A stretch of 64,000 nt of DNA, taken from positions 24,012 to 88,011 of the forward strand of contig NZ_NBZV01000017.1 of the NCBI RefSeq assembly GCF_002379095.1, written 5' to 3'. Shown one piece after another: positions 43,392 to 53,270 of this stretch. The notes under the pieces were generated by a model. The model was given only the letters and a program-made list of their open reading frames with translations, was not told the origin of the DNA and did not search any database. The number at the start of each line of letters is the position of its first letter. Within the stretch, counting starts at the first letter, position 1. Both the position numbers and the translations under genes were made by a program. This DNA comes from Polaromonas sp. AER18D-145 (GTDB taxonomy: Bacteria > Pseudomonadota > Gammaproteobacteria > Burkholderiales > Burkholderiaceae_C).

Positions 43392-44722
43392 GATTGGGCT
43401 CCCTTGGATTGCGCCTGCATCAACTCGGCCCAGCGCTGGTGCTGGGCAATGAAGATGCCTTCGTCCGACACCTTCGCGCCACTGCTGCCCGGCGCAATGC
43501 CGAGTTCGACCGCGACGTCGTCAGGGCCGGGGATCTCGTGCGCGGCGCCGCGCGACATGTCGCTCCAGCGCACGATGCTGTGGCTGCGGCAGCCCTTCTG
43601 CGTTTCGTTGAACTCGGACAGGTCGTCTGGCGTAGCCATGCCCGACGCGTTGAAGAAGTCCTCGTACTGCCGGATGCGCTTGGCCCGCTCTGCCGGCGCT
43701 TCACCGACCGGTGCGAAGCAATAGATGGTGACCTCGGTCTTGTCGACCGACAGCGGCCTGAACATGCGGATTTGCGTGCCCATCTGATCCATCAGGAACA
43801 TGTTGGGGTAGAGTAGCAGGTTGCGCGAGCGACCCACGGCCCAATGGGCCTTCTCCTTGCCGATGCGCGCCTCGAGTTCTTCGCGGCGCGCATAGATGGG
43901 CCGGTCCTGCGGATTGGTCAGGTCGGTCCAGATCACCGTGTGCCCATTGCCGAGGTCGTAGTAGCCGCCGCGGTTACGCGTGAAGTCGCCCACCGCCATG
44001 ACCTTGAGCGCCTTTCCCTCGGCGTTGATCTTGGCGCGGTTCTTGATCATCTGCACGTAGTTGGCATGGACCGAGTCGACGTGGTAGCCGTCGACACCGT
44101 TCTCGGCCTGCAGCTTCCAGTTGCCTTCGAAGGTGTAGACCGAACGACCCTTGAGCACCTCGATGCCGGCGGGCGCCTGCTCGACCACGATGTCGATGAA
44201 GGTCTTGCTCTCGGCCAGGTAGTCTTGCAGCGGCTCGGCCTCGCGGTTCAGGGTAGCAAACAAAAAGCCGCGGTAGCTCTCCAGCCGCACCCTGGTCAGG
44301 CCGCGCTTGCTCTTGTCGAAGCCCTCCGGGTAACCAGCTCCCTCCTCGTTCATCGCCGCCAGCAGATTGCCTTGCGCGTCGTAGGCCCAACCGTGGAACG
44401 AGCAGACGAAGTTGCTGGCACTGCCTTTGGAGGTGCGGCACAGCGTGGCGCCACGATGCGAACAGATATTGACGAAGGCGTTGAGCTTACCGGTCTTGTC
44501 GCGGTTGACGACAATCGGCGCGCGACCGATCCAGCCGGTGATGTAATCCTTGGGTTTGGGCAACTGGCTTTCGTGCGCGACGTAGACCCAGACTTTTTCC
44601 CATATCTGGCGCTGTTCGATCTCGAACAGTTCCGGATCGACAAAGATACGACGGTCCACGGCGCGCAGGCCGTCTTCGTGGTGAATGAACTCTTCCAGCA
44701 GGGGGTTCGGGGCAGCATCCAT
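43388..44722 (-). CDS. aromatic-ring-hydroxylating dioxygenase alpha subunit (alpha1), BenA/AntA-like
   Basis: A 444-residue Rieske oxygenase. The Rieske cluster ligands are Cys87, His89, Cys107 and His110 (CSHRGATLC and CSFHGW). The mononuclear iron site starts at ENGVDGYHVDSVH with the bridging Asp211, His214 and His219. The overall sequence looks like benzoate/anthranilate 1,2-dioxygenases. It would insert O2 into an aromatic acid as a cis-diol. AAGGAG lies seven bases before ATG 44722. Order is ferredoxin, alpha1, beta1, diol dehydrogenase. Confidence 0.9.
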   Translation of the reverse strand: MDAAPNPLLEEFIHHEDGLRAVDRRIFVDPELFEIEQRQIWEKVWVYVAHESQLPKPKDYITGWIGRAPIVVNRDKTGKLNAFVNICSHRGATLCRTSKGSASNFVCSFHGWAYDAQGNLLAAMNEEGAGYPEGFDKSKRGLTRVRLESYRGFLFATLNREAEPLQDYLAESKTFIDIVVEQAPAGIEVLKGRSVYTFEGNWKLQAENGVDGYHVDSVHANYVQMIKNRAKINAEGKALKVMAVGDFTRNRGGYYDLGNGHTVIWTDLTNPQDRPIYARREELEARIGKEKAHWAVGRSRNLLLYPNMFLMDQMGTQIRMFRPLSVDKTEVTIYCFAPVGEAPAERAKRIRQYEDFFNASGMATPDDLSEFNETQKGCRSHSIVRWSDMSRGAAHEIPGPDDVAVELGIAPGSSGAKVSDEGIFIAQHQRWAELMQAQSKGAQS

Positions 44723-44783
44723 GGCATTTCTCCTTCAGGTTGATCGACCGGAGGCGGCTGGGCCGCCCCCACAATAAAAACAT

Positions 44784-45143
44784 TCAGACCGGGGTATCGG
44801 CACAGGTGCCGGCATCGAGTGCTGCGAAAACCTGCTCGTCTTCGACCTTGACCGGATAGACCGTCAGGGCCTTGGTGCATGGAAAGGCGGTAGCGGAACC
44901 AGTGCGGATATCAAAGCAGCCACTGTGAAACGGACACTCGATGTCACCATTGATAATTTCTCCGTCCGACAAAGACGCTTCGCCGTGGGTGCAGGTGTCG
45001 TTGATCACGAAAAATTCATCGGCAAGACGCACCAGGGCCAAGGGTGGATGGCCCCCAAGATTGACCTGCAGGGCGCAACCGGGCTCCACGTCTGTGGTTC
45101 GCGCGATGAAGGTCATTGGCTTGGTAATACTCACAATACTCAC
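44784..45143 (-). CDS. Rieske-type [2Fe-2S] ferredoxin (copy A)
   Basis: A 119-residue Rieske ferredoxin of dioxygenase systems, with ligands Cys51, His53, Cys70 and His73 (CTHG and CPFHSG). It carries electrons from a reductase to a terminal oxygenase. Start GTG 45143 has CGGAG six bases upstream; a second in-frame GTG at 45134 is created by a 9-bp tandem repeat. About 93 of 110 aligned residues match copy B at 58731-59135, but the N-terminal leader of copy B is frameshifted away here. Confidence 0.87.
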   Translation of the reverse strand: MSIVSITKPMTFIARTTDVEPGCALQVNLGGHPPLALVRLADEFFVINDTCTHGEASLSDGEIINGDIECPFHSGCFDIRTGSATAFPCTKALTVYPVKVEDEQVFAALDAGTCADTPV

Positions 45144-45149
45144 AAAAGA
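45132..45149 (-). repeat. 9-bp tandem repeat at the ferredoxin A start
   Basis: On the minus strand GTGAGTATT occurs twice in a row from 45143. Each copy begins with a possible GTG start in the same frame. Copy B has a single GTGAGTAAT at the matching place, inside its coding region. The exact repeat covers 45126-45143; the listed span adds a few bases towards the ribosome site. Confidence 0.6.
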
Positions 45150-45243
45150 CTCCGGATTTCCAGATAAAGTTTTTCAATGCGCCCGAACCGGCTGGCTTCC
45201 GCCATCCGAACAAACTGAACAACGTGGGCCAGCGCCGCAGCCT

Positions 45244-46266
45244 TCATGCTGTCCCCTGCAAGCCCAGCCAGCGCGCCGCGTTGCCGTGGCGCAGCAGCGC
45301 CAGCGCCGGCTCGTCCAGCGCCAGGGCCGCCAACCGGCCGACCGGGTCCGGGTCCATGATCGCGAACGGGTAGTCACTGCCGAGCATGAGCTGCGTCGGC
45401 CCGAATGCGCGCAGCAGGTAGGCGATGGTGGATGTGTCGTAAACCAGATCGTCGTAGTACATGGCGCGGGCGGCCTCGCGCGGCGCCGTCGGCATCGCCG
45501 CCTGCAGCGCCGGGAAGCACTCCCAGGCATGCTGCAAGCGGGGCAGCAACTGAGCCAGCGTGCCGCCGCCATGGCTGAAGGCGATGCGCAGGCGCGGACA
45601 GTGCGCCAGCGTGCCGCCGGTGAGCATGGAAGCCGCCGCCAAGCCGACCTCGCCCGGGAAAGCCAGCGCCTGCTCAAGAATGGGTGGGCCGACCAGCCGA
45701 TCCATGCCAGCCGGCCGCAGCGCATGCACGAAGATGGCGGCACCCCAGCGTTCGGCGGCTTCGAAGAAAGGAAGAAAGCGCGCGTCGCCGATGCTCACGC
45801 CATTGATATTGCTGCCAATCTCCACCCCGGCCAGACCGAGCTGATGCAGCAGGAAATCAAGCTCCCGGATCGCCAGATCAACGTCCTGCAGCGGCACCGT
45901 GCCCAGGCCTGTGAAGCGGGCCGGCGCGGCCTGCACCATGCCGGCGATCGCATCATTCAGAAAGCGCGACAAGACCTGCGCATCCTCGCCGACCAGCCCA
46001 TACGACAGCAACTCGGGCATCGGCGAGAGCACCTGCCGCACGATGCCCATGGCGTCCATGTCGGCCAGCCGCACGGCACAGTCCCAGCACTGGTGCGACA
46101 CGGTGCGATAGACCTGGCCGTCCAGCATCACATGGCGGTGGCAGGGCTGCGCCTCGGTCATCGACGGCCAGCGTACGCCCAGCCGATGGCCCAGATAGGG
46201 CGGAAACTCCGCCGGCACGACGTGCGTGTGAATATCGACGTTACCGACGAGAACGGAAGGGTTCAT
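45244..46266 (-). CDS. ACMSD-like amidohydrolase (probable decarboxylase)
   Basis: A 340-residue amidohydrolase-2 protein. Metal ligands are suggested by DIHTH (His13, His15), FVHALRP, the FSHGGGTLAQLLPR segment and GSDYPF. These are the landmarks of 2-amino-3-carboxymuconate-6-semialdehyde decarboxylase and related non-oxidative decarboxylases. It sits in a cluster with ring-hydroxylating and extradiol ring-cleaving enzymes. Extradiol cleavage of a 2,3-dihydroxybenzoate-type acid gives a carboxymuconate analogue close to the ACMSD substrate, so it may decarboxylate the ring-cleavage product. ATG 46266 overlaps the TetR stop by one base. Confidence 0.82.
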   Translation of the reverse strand: MNPSVLVGNVDIHTHVVPAEFPPYLGHRLGVRWPSMTEAQPCHRHVMLDGQVYRTVSHQCWDCAVRLADMDAMGIVRQVLSPMPELLSYGLVGEDAQVLSRFLNDAIAGMVQAAPARFTGLGTVPLQDVDLAIRELDFLLHQLGLAGVEIGSNINGVSIGDARFLPFFEAAERWGAAIFVHALRPAGMDRLVGPPILEQALAFPGEVGLAAASMLTGGTLAHCPRLRIAFSHGGGTLAQLLPRLQHAWECFPALQAAMPTAPREAARAMYYDDLVYDTSTIAYLLRAFGPTQLMLGSDYPFAIMDPDPVGRLAALALDEPALALLRHGNAARWLGLQGTA

Positions 46267-46988
46267 CAGCGCCGCTCCTGGACGGATCCGGCGTCGGCGC
46301 CGGGTTGGCGCGGCGACGGACCGATGGACTTGATGTAGGCGCCCACCATGTCCTGCCACAGCGACAGCAGTTGTGCCACGCGCTCGGGCTCGGGCGACCA
46401 CAGCGCACGAATGCCCAGTCCGCGCACCAGGCTGACGGTGAGCAGCAACAGGTCCTCGGAAGCCGCCTCGGGCAGACCGAGTTCGCGCATCACCGACAAC
46501 CACGCCTGCTCGACCGGCCGCCTGTAATTGCGCACCACCTGCACGGCGGCTTCCTTCAGCGCCGGGTCCTTGCCGCCGGCCAGCAACATGTCCAGTCCGA
46601 CATAAAAATAGTCGCTGAAATAAAACGCCGACGCGTCCTTGATCAAGGCTTCGAGCGGTCGATTCGATTGCTTCGCCGTTTTCGCCAGCGCCAGCCCATG
46701 GGCGAGCGCCAGTTCGAACACATGCTCCATGGCCGCGACCACGAGTTCGTGTTTGCTCGGAAAATGATGCACCTGCGCGCCCCGCGAAACGCCCGCGCGC
46801 CGGGCCACTTCGGGCGTGGTGAAGCCGGCAATGCCGCGTTCCTTCAATACCTCGAAGGCGGCGGTGAGGATGCGCTGCTTCATCTCGTCGCTGCGCGCCT
46901 CCTGCGTGCGACGCACCCTGGGCTGCGGCGTGGCCGAACCGGACCCGACCAGGTCGCGCCCGCGCGCTGCGCGTGAAGTCTTATCCAT
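46266..46988 (-). CDS. TetR-family regulator, CymR-like
   Basis: A 240-residue TetR protein. The HTH is FTTPEVARRAGVSRGAQVHH followed by FPSKHEL. As I remember CymR, the p-cumate repressor, it shares this AGVSRGAQxHHFPxK pattern, a phenylalanine-rich acidic helix before DPAL, and a late VRGLxxRxLW segment; here these read GKDPALKEAA and LVRGLGIRALW. A role as repressor of the aromatic genes with the substrate as inducer is likely. ATG 46988 overlaps the MFS gene end by eight bases. Confidence 0.85.
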   Translation of the reverse strand: MDKTSRAARGRDLVGSGSATPQPRVRRTQEARSDEMKQRILTAAFEVLKERGIAGFTTPEVARRAGVSRGAQVHHFPSKHELVVAAMEHVFELALAHGLALAKTAKQSNRPLEALIKDASAFYFSDYFYVGLDMLLAGGKDPALKEAAVQVVRNYRRPVEQAWLSVMRELGLPEAASEDLLLLTVSLVRGLGIRALWSPEPERVAQLLSLWQDMVGAYIKSIGPSPRQPGADAGSVQERR

Positions 46989-48219
46989 GGGCCACCCTCG
47001 CGGCGGCACCGGGCCGCATTTCAGGGGCCCGCGCGGCCAGCACAATCAACAGCGCAGACAGCGCCGAGGTCAGCAAGTAGGCCGGTCCGACTCCGCGCCA
47101 GCCGCTGGCCGCGACCAGCGTCGCCGCCAGTGGCGGGCCCAGCAACGCGCCGATATTCGATGCCTGCACCACCAGGCCGTTGACTGAACCAAAGTTCTGC
47201 CGCCGTGCGGCGACAGCGGGCACACAGGCATAAATGGAAGCCGGCAGCACCCCGCCGATGAAGGAAAAAACAACGCACAGCGCGAAACGCAGCGCGGGAC
47301 CGACGTCCGCGGAGAAAGCAGCCCAACCGGTGACACCCATGACCAGGCCGGAGCCCAGAATCAGCTGCGCGGGCGCAAGGCCCCGCTGCGACAGGTAGCC
47401 GCCCAGCCAGTTGCCCGGTGCATTGGCAATGATCACGGCCGCGACAACGAGCGTGGCCTGTCCCAAGCCCAGGTCGAATTCATCGTGCAGGAAAGTTGGC
47501 AGCCACACCATCATCGCCATCCATTGCAGCGTGTAGACGGTGAAGCAGCCGGCCAGCAGCCATGGCGTGGTCGCTCGCAGACCGTGCAACAGGCCGGGCG
47601 CGGTCTGCTGCGCCGCCGCGGCGCGGCCGCTGCCCGGGAAAGCACGCAGTACCGCCAGCAACAGCAGCACCGACCCAAACACCCCCATCCACCAGCCACC
47701 GCGCCAGCCCAGCAAGCCGATCAGCAGCGGCGCGGCCAGCAGCATCGCCGTCATGCCCAGCGCTGTGTAGCTGCTCCACAGTCCGAGTACCAGGCGCTGG
47801 CGCGGCAGCCCGGCCACTTCGCGCATCAGCGCCGGAGCGGCCACAACGATGCAGACAAAGCCAAGCCCTTCGACCACGCGCGACAAAAACAGCAGGCCGA
47901 TACCGACACTGCTGGCACCGAGCAGGGCGCCCATGCCCAACGCCAGCAGGCCGAGCTTGAGAACCGTGCGCCGCCCAACCCGGTCGGCTACCAGGCCGGC
48001 CGCCAGCGCGATGAGCGCGGCAATCAGGTTGAACACCGAAGAGATCCAGCCGAGCTGCACCAGGCTCGCGCCAAAATGGTCGCGCAACGCCGGCATGGCG
48101 GGCGGCAGCTTGCCGACCTGGGTGGCGGCGAAAATACCGCACAGCAACAACAGGCCGACCCGCGGCCAGTCGGTGTCGGCCGGCTGCGCCGGGGCCAGTG
48201 CAGGTTTCATAACGTTCAT
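46981..48219 (-). CDS. MFS transporter
   Basis: A 412-residue twelve-segment major facilitator. AAGLVADRVGRRTVLKLGLL is a clear motif A after helix 2. It could import the aromatic acid beside the LIV system, or export an inhibitory intermediate. ATG 48219 shares one base with the stop of the SDR gene; ATG 48210 is an alternative. Confidence 0.85.
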   Translation of the reverse strand: MNVMKPALAPAQPADTDWPRVGLLLLCGIFAATQVGKLPPAMPALRDHFGASLVQLGWISSVFNLIAALIALAAGLVADRVGRRTVLKLGLLALGMGALLGASSVGIGLLFLSRVVEGLGFVCIVVAAPALMREVAGLPRQRLVLGLWSSYTALGMTAMLLAAPLLIGLLGWRGGWWMGVFGSVLLLLAVLRAFPGSGRAAAAQQTAPGLLHGLRATTPWLLAGCFTVYTLQWMAMMVWLPTFLHDEFDLGLGQATLVVAAVIIANAPGNWLGGYLSQRGLAPAQLILGSGLVMGVTGWAAFSADVGPALRFALCVVFSFIGGVLPASIYACVPAVAARRQNFGSVNGLVVQASNIGALLGPPLAATLVAASGWRGVGPAYLLTSALSALLIVLAARAPEMRPGAAARVAHG

Positions 48220-49031
48220 CACGGCATCGTACTGCCGCCGTTGACACTGATCACCTGCCCGGTCACGAACGACGCTTCGGCCGAGGCGACGTAGCTGACC
48301 ATCGATGCCACCTCGGCCATCTCGGCGGCGCGCCCCATGGGAATGATGCTGAGGAATTTGTCCACCAGCGCCGGATCCTTCTGCCCCAGCTCGACCAGTT
48401 GCGGCGTGCTGACCGCGCAGGGCGCCACCGTGTTGACCGTGATGCCGTCGCGCGCGAACTCGCGCGCCAGGCCGGTGGCCAGCGCATGCGCACCGCCCTT
48501 GGCGGCGTTGTAGGCGGCGTGGTCCCACAGGCCGCTGTACACCGAGTCAGCGCCCAGCGTCACGATGCGGCCATAACGCTGCGCCTTCATCGTCGGCAGC
48601 GCGGCGCGGCAGCACCAGAGCACCGTCCACAGGTTGCGGTCAATGGTCTGCTTGAGCGTCTGCGGCGTGTGTTCGAGAAACGGCAGGATCACGCCGCCGC
48701 CAGCGTTGTTGACCAGAATGTCGATGCGGCCAAAGGCGGCCAGCGTGGCGGCCATCAATTCGTTGGCCGTGGCTTCCAGCGACAGATCGCCGACCTGCGT
48801 GATCACCTCGGCCCCGGCTTCGCGCACCGCCTGGGCGCTAGCCGCAAGCCGCTCCCCATCGGTATCGGCCAGCGCCAGGCGGGCACCGTCGCGCGCCAGC
48901 CGCAAGGCGATCTCCAGCCCGATGCCGCGCGCCGAGCCGGTCACCACCGCCACCCGGCCGCGGTGCGGTTTGGCCTGGGTGGCCCAAGGTGCCGCTTGTG
49001 GCGCCGGGTTCGATGGATGGGTGGTGTTCAT
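48219..49031 (-). CDS. SDR, probable cis-dihydrodiol carboxylate dehydrogenase (CmtB-like)
   Basis: A 270-residue SDR with GSARGIGLEIA for NAD binding and a catalytic Tyr/Lys in DHAAYNAAKGG. The segments TVNTVAPCAVSTPQ and SFVTGQVISVNGGSTM remind me of 2,3-dihydroxy-2,3-dihydro-p-cumate dehydrogenase. It would oxidise the dihydrodiol of the alpha2/beta2 oxygenase to a catechol carboxylate without losing CO2. It overlaps the extradiol dioxygenase gene by four bases. Confidence 0.82.
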   Translation of the reverse strand: MNTTHPSNPAPQAAPWATQAKPHRGRVAVVTGSARGIGLEIALRLARDGARLALADTDGERLAASAQAVREAGAEVITQVGDLSLEATANELMAATLAAFGRIDILVNNAGGGVILPFLEHTPQTLKQTIDRNLWTVLWCCRAALPTMKAQRYGRIVTLGADSVYSGLWDHAAYNAAKGGAHALATGLAREFARDGITVNTVAPCAVSTPQLVELGQKDPALVDKFLSIIPMGRAAEMAEVASMVSYVASAEASFVTGQVISVNGGSTMP

Positions 49032-49939
49032 GTCGACTCCTGCGCTTCAATCGCGCCGACCTTGGCGAATTCCGGCTTGGGCACGCTGCCCCAGGTATCG
49101 AGCGCCAGTGGGTGTGCCTCCAGCATGCGCGCCTCACGCGCGCCCTTCTCTGGAAACTCCTCCATGCCGAAGCTGTACTCTACCGTCATGCCGTCGGGGT
49201 CGAGGAAGTACAGGAATATGCTGCCCGAGGGCTTGTGACGGCCCGGCCCGAAGACGATTGGCACGTCATGCTTTTGCAGCCGGTTCATCGCGATCCCGAT
49301 GTCATCCATATCGCTGACCATGAAGTTCACATGGTTGAGGTGGTTGCCTCCGGCCGAACGGCCAATGGCGAACGAGTGATGCAGCGGGTTGGGCTGACAG
49401 CGCATGAAGGCAAAGCGGCCGGCGACGAAATCGGACACCGCAAAGCCCAACTGCGTGGTCAGGAAGTCCGTCATCTCGTCAAAGCGATCGACCGACAGCA
49501 CCACATGGCCCAGACGGGCGATCTTGGTCACGCTCTGGCGAAACGGCAGCGCCATCTGCAACACCCGGGTGTAGTACTCGAAGGTCAGGCCCGAGTTCGG
49601 TTCGACGTAGCGCAGGCCGTCGCCCTGGCGCAGCGCAGCGCGTTCTTCAACCGGTATATCTTCGACCGCCAGCCCCAGGCTCGCGAGGTGCTTGCGTGCG
49701 TGCTCCATCTCGGCCCGGCTTTCGAGCTCGAACGCAATGCGCTTGACGCCCGGTGCGGTGGCCGGATACAACACCACGTTGTGATGATCGGCGCCGCAGC
49801 GAAGAAATGCCGGGCCGGCGCCGAACGGCTCCGACAGATCGAGTCCGACCATGTCAGTATAAAAACGGACCGAGCGCTCGAGGTCGGTCACATTCAGGGC
49901 CACATAGCCCAGCTTTCGATAGCGGAAGGGGATGCTCAT
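49028..49939 (-). CDS. extradiol ring-cleavage dioxygenase (VOC type I)
   Basis: A 303-residue two-domain vicinal oxygen chelate protein. Iron ligands match the extradiol pattern: His145 (ARLGHVVLSV), His203 (LNHVNF) and Glu254 (TVEYSFG). The second-sphere catalytic residues His188, His235 and Tyr244 are also in place. Spacing is close to that of 2,3-dihydroxybiphenyl dioxygenase. It should cleave the catechol carboxylate made by the neighbouring SDR. Start ATG 49939. Confidence 0.88.
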   Translation of the reverse strand: MSIPFRYRKLGYVALNVTDLERSVRFYTDMVGLDLSEPFGAGPAFLRCGADHHNVVLYPATAPGVKRIAFELESRAEMEHARKHLASLGLAVEDIPVEERAALRQGDGLRYVEPNSGLTFEYYTRVLQMALPFRQSVTKIARLGHVVLSVDRFDEMTDFLTTQLGFAVSDFVAGRFAFMRCQPNPLHHSFAIGRSAGGNHLNHVNFMVSDMDDIGIAMNRLQKHDVPIVFGPGRHKPSGSIFLYFLDPDGMTVEYSFGMEEFPEKGAREARMLEAHPLALDTWGSVPKPEFAKVGAIEAQEST

Positions 49940-49950
49940 GGCGGACCTCT

Positions 49951-50442
49951 TTAGAGAATGATGCTCACGCGCCCTTGCGGGCGCAGCGAATCGAGGTCGA
50001 GCGTACAGCGCTTCCTGGCGATGCGCAGGCCGGCGTCGCTGCGAACGATGGCATGTTCGCTGCTGCCGATATAGGTATCGGTCACGCCGGACTTGGTGCG
50101 GTAGGTGACGAAGGCGCTGCTCACCCGGCAGCGGTCGCCGCTGCTGTCCAGGATGCGCACATTGCTCACCAGATGGCGGGTCTTCGAGCGCGGGTATTCC
50201 GCAAAGGCTGTTTTCTTCATCAGCCGCTTGACGCGCTCGCTCAGGCGGAAGGCATCGTCGGCAATGAAGAACAGATTGTTTTCCGGGGATGCGTCCTTGG
50301 GCAGATCGGTGGATGGCACCTCATAGCGAGCGTCGGCGGTGTAGAGGGCCAGCCACTCCGGCAGTTGCCAGTCGTCGAGCAGGGCTGCCTCAAGGTACAA
50401 AAAGTCTTCAATTTCGCCGCGGGTGAATGCTTGTGCTTGCAT
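49951..50442 (-). CDS. aromatic-ring-hydroxylating dioxygenase beta subunit (beta2)
   Basis: A 163-residue beta subunit. FLYLEAALLDDWQLPEWLALY and RHLVSNVRILDSSGDRCRV are the family landmarks. It differs clearly from beta1 and groups with the alpha2 gene 16 bases upstream. ATG 50442 is preceded by a GAGG-rich site. Confidence 0.87.
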   Translation of the reverse strand: MQAQAFTRGEIEDFLYLEAALLDDWQLPEWLALYTADARYEVPSTDLPKDASPENNLFFIADDAFRLSERVKRLMKKTAFAEYPRSKTRHLVSNVRILDSSGDRCRVSSAFVTYRTKSGVTDTYIGSSEHAIVRSDAGLRIARKRCTLDLDSLRPQGRVSIIL

Positions 50443-50458
50443 GGTGGGGGCCTCCTCT

Positions 50459-51733
50459 TCAGCGTGCGTTGTTGGCTTGTTCGATGCGGGCGTTCCACTC
50501 GGTCCAGAAGGCGCGCATCTGGATTTCGTCGTCCATTGCCGGCTGCGCCTTGCCCATGCCCTTGGAGATGTCGTTCCAGCCGGCCTCGCGCATGTTTTCA
50601 TAGCCGGCCTGGCACTGCTGCAGCGCCTCGACGTCGTCGGGCGTGGCGAAGCCGCCCGGCCCCAGGAATTCGAGAAAGTTCTCCAGCCGCGACTTGCGCG
50701 ACCATTCGCTTTCGTCCGCCGGCGCCAGCGCCCAGGCATTGACATGCAACTGGTTAGGGGCAAGCGGGTAAAAAGTGCGCACCGTGACCGCCATGATGTC
50801 GTTGATGATCAGGTTGGGGAAGATCAGCAGGTTGCGGTTTTTCAGCGCGATGCGCTGGGCTCGTTCCTCGCCAAAACGCTGGGTCAGGCCATCGACGAGG
50901 CGACCGATATCGGCCTTGCCCTGCTCGCCCCAAGCCGGAATCCACTGCCCGATCGGACGACCCCAGGGACCGGTGTATTCGATCACCGCATGACCGTTGC
51001 CCAGGTCACGGCCCACGCCCACCAAGCCCACGGCAGCTAGCGAACCGGCGGTGCCCTTCAGGTAGTCAAGGTAACTCGCATGGGTGGTCGCGGCGTGGTA
51101 GCCGTCGATGCTGTTCTCGACCAGCAGCTTCCAGTTGGCACGGATGCTGTATTCCTGCGTGCCGCCGACAATCACCATGCCGGCTTCGGACGGGTCGGCC
51201 ACCAGGTCCAGGTATTCGCGCGCATTGCCCAGGTAGGTGGGCAGATCAACGATGTCGGGGTCAAAGGCCACGAAGTAAAAGCCGCGGTATTCCTCCAGCC
51301 GGGGAGCCGGCACCAGGTTCGCGCCGCCGTGGTCGTTGAAGCCGTCGCAATAGGACTCCTTGCCCGGCTGGCTCTTGAGCGCGCCGTCGCTGCCGAACAC
51401 CCAGCCGTGGTAGAAGCACTGGAAGTTCTTGGCCTTGCCCGCGCGGTCGCGGCACACCGTGGCGCCGCGATGCGGGCAGGTGTTCATGAAGGCGTTGACC
51501 CGGCCGTCGGCATCGCGGTTGAAGATCAGGTTGCGCCCGGCCACCGTACGGGTGACGAACTGGGCCGGTTCGGTGACCTCCGAGGCATGCCCCAGATACA
51601 GCCAGCAGCGGTTGAAAATGGCGTCACGCTCGGCTTCGAACACATCGGTGCTGACAAAGGACGCGCGCGGCACCTTGAACAGGTTTTGCGTGTTGTCGAC
51701 ATGCAGCTTGATGACTTTGGAAATGTCTTTCAT
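50459..51733 (-). CDS. aromatic-ring-hydroxylating dioxygenase alpha subunit (alpha2), CmtAb-like
   Basis: A 424-residue Rieske oxygenase. Rieske ligands are Cys86, His88, Cys106 and His109 (CPHRGATVC and CFYHGW). Iron-site residues are Asp200, His203 and His208 in [13 protein letters not shown]. The N-terminal half resembles p-cumate 2,3-dioxygenase large subunits as I remember them. It would attack C2/C3 of a substituted benzoate, keeping the carboxylate. It is followed by beta2, extradiol dioxygenase and SDR in pathway order. Confidence 0.88.
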   Translation of the reverse strand: MKDISKVIKLHVDNTQNLFKVPRASFVSTDVFEAERDAIFNRCWLYLGHASEVTEPAQFVTRTVAGRNLIFNRDADGRVNAFMNTCPHRGATVCRDRAGKAKNFQCFYHGWVFGSDGALKSQPGKESYCDGFNDHGGANLVPAPRLEEYRGFYFVAFDPDIVDLPTYLGNAREYLDLVADPSEAGMVIVGGTQEYSIRANWKLLVENSIDGYHAATTHASYLDYLKGTAGSLAAVGLVGVGRDLGNGHAVIEYTGPWGRPIGQWIPAWGEQGKADIGRLVDGLTQRFGEERAQRIALKNRNLLIFPNLIINDIMAVTVRTFYPLAPNQLHVNAWALAPADESEWSRKSRLENFLEFLGPGGFATPDDVEALQQCQAGYENMREAGWNDISKGMGKAQPAMDDEIQMRAFWTEWNARIEQANNAR

Positions 51734-51813
51734 GGGGTGTTTTCCTTTTCCAGGCGGGTAAGATGTCGGTCTGAAATTCGGGACAAGGCGGGTGTGGGCA
51801 CGGCGGCGGCGCG

Positions 51814-52507
<694 letters not shown>

Positions 52508-52515
<8 letters not shown>

Positions 52516-53269
52516 GATGACGCCCCTTGAAATAGATCTCCTGCACCCGCGCGCTGTCACGGATTTGATTGGGTGTTCCCTGTTCAAACAGAGCACCCTG
52601 CTCGAACACGAACACGTGGTCGGTCAGGCCTTCGATCACCTTGAGGTCGTGCTCGATGATCACCAGGGTCAGCGCCCGGGGCAGGCTGGCGCGCAACATG
52701 TCGACCACCGCATGGGTTTCCTCTTCGCTCATGCCGGCGGTGGGTTCGTCCAGCAGCAACAGCCGCGGCTCGGTGGCCAGCGCCAAGGCAATCTCGAGTT
52801 GGCGCAGCTCGCCATACGACAGCGCCGTGGCTGGTGCCGCCGCCTTGGCGGCCAGGCCGACTTTCTCGACATAAGCCATGGCACGCTGGTCGAGGTGGCG
52901 GTCGCGCGAGCGCGGCGTCCAGAAATCAAAACTGCGCCGCAGCTCGCGCGACTGCACCGCCAGCCGCACGTTCTCCAGCACACTGAATTCGGGGAACACG
53001 CTGGTCTTCTGGAAGCTGCGGCCAATCCCGAGATGGCTGCGCCGCTCGGCCGACAGTGCCGTGATGTCGGTACCGTCGAGGTGGATCGATCCCGAGGTCG
53101 CCGTCAGGGTGCCGGTCAGCAGGTTCAGCAACGTGGTCTTGCCCGCTCCGTTGGGGCCGAGCACGCCGTAGCGTTGGCCCGGCAGCAGTTGCAGGTCGAC
53201 GTTGCGCAAGGCCAGGAAGCGGCCATAGGCCAGCGTCAGACCGCGGGTTTCGAGCACCGGTGCCGTCAT
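52508..53269 (-). CDS. livG: LIV-type ABC importer ATPase, LivG subunit (system 2)
   Basis: A 253-residue ABC ATPase with Walker A GPNGAGKTT, signature LSYGELRQLEIALAL and Walker B LLLLDEPTAGM. This is the normal LivG pattern. ATG 53269 has a GAGG site nine bases upstream; GTG 53278 in frame would overlap livM but sits too close to that site. Confidence 0.87.
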
Positions 53270-53270
53270 G

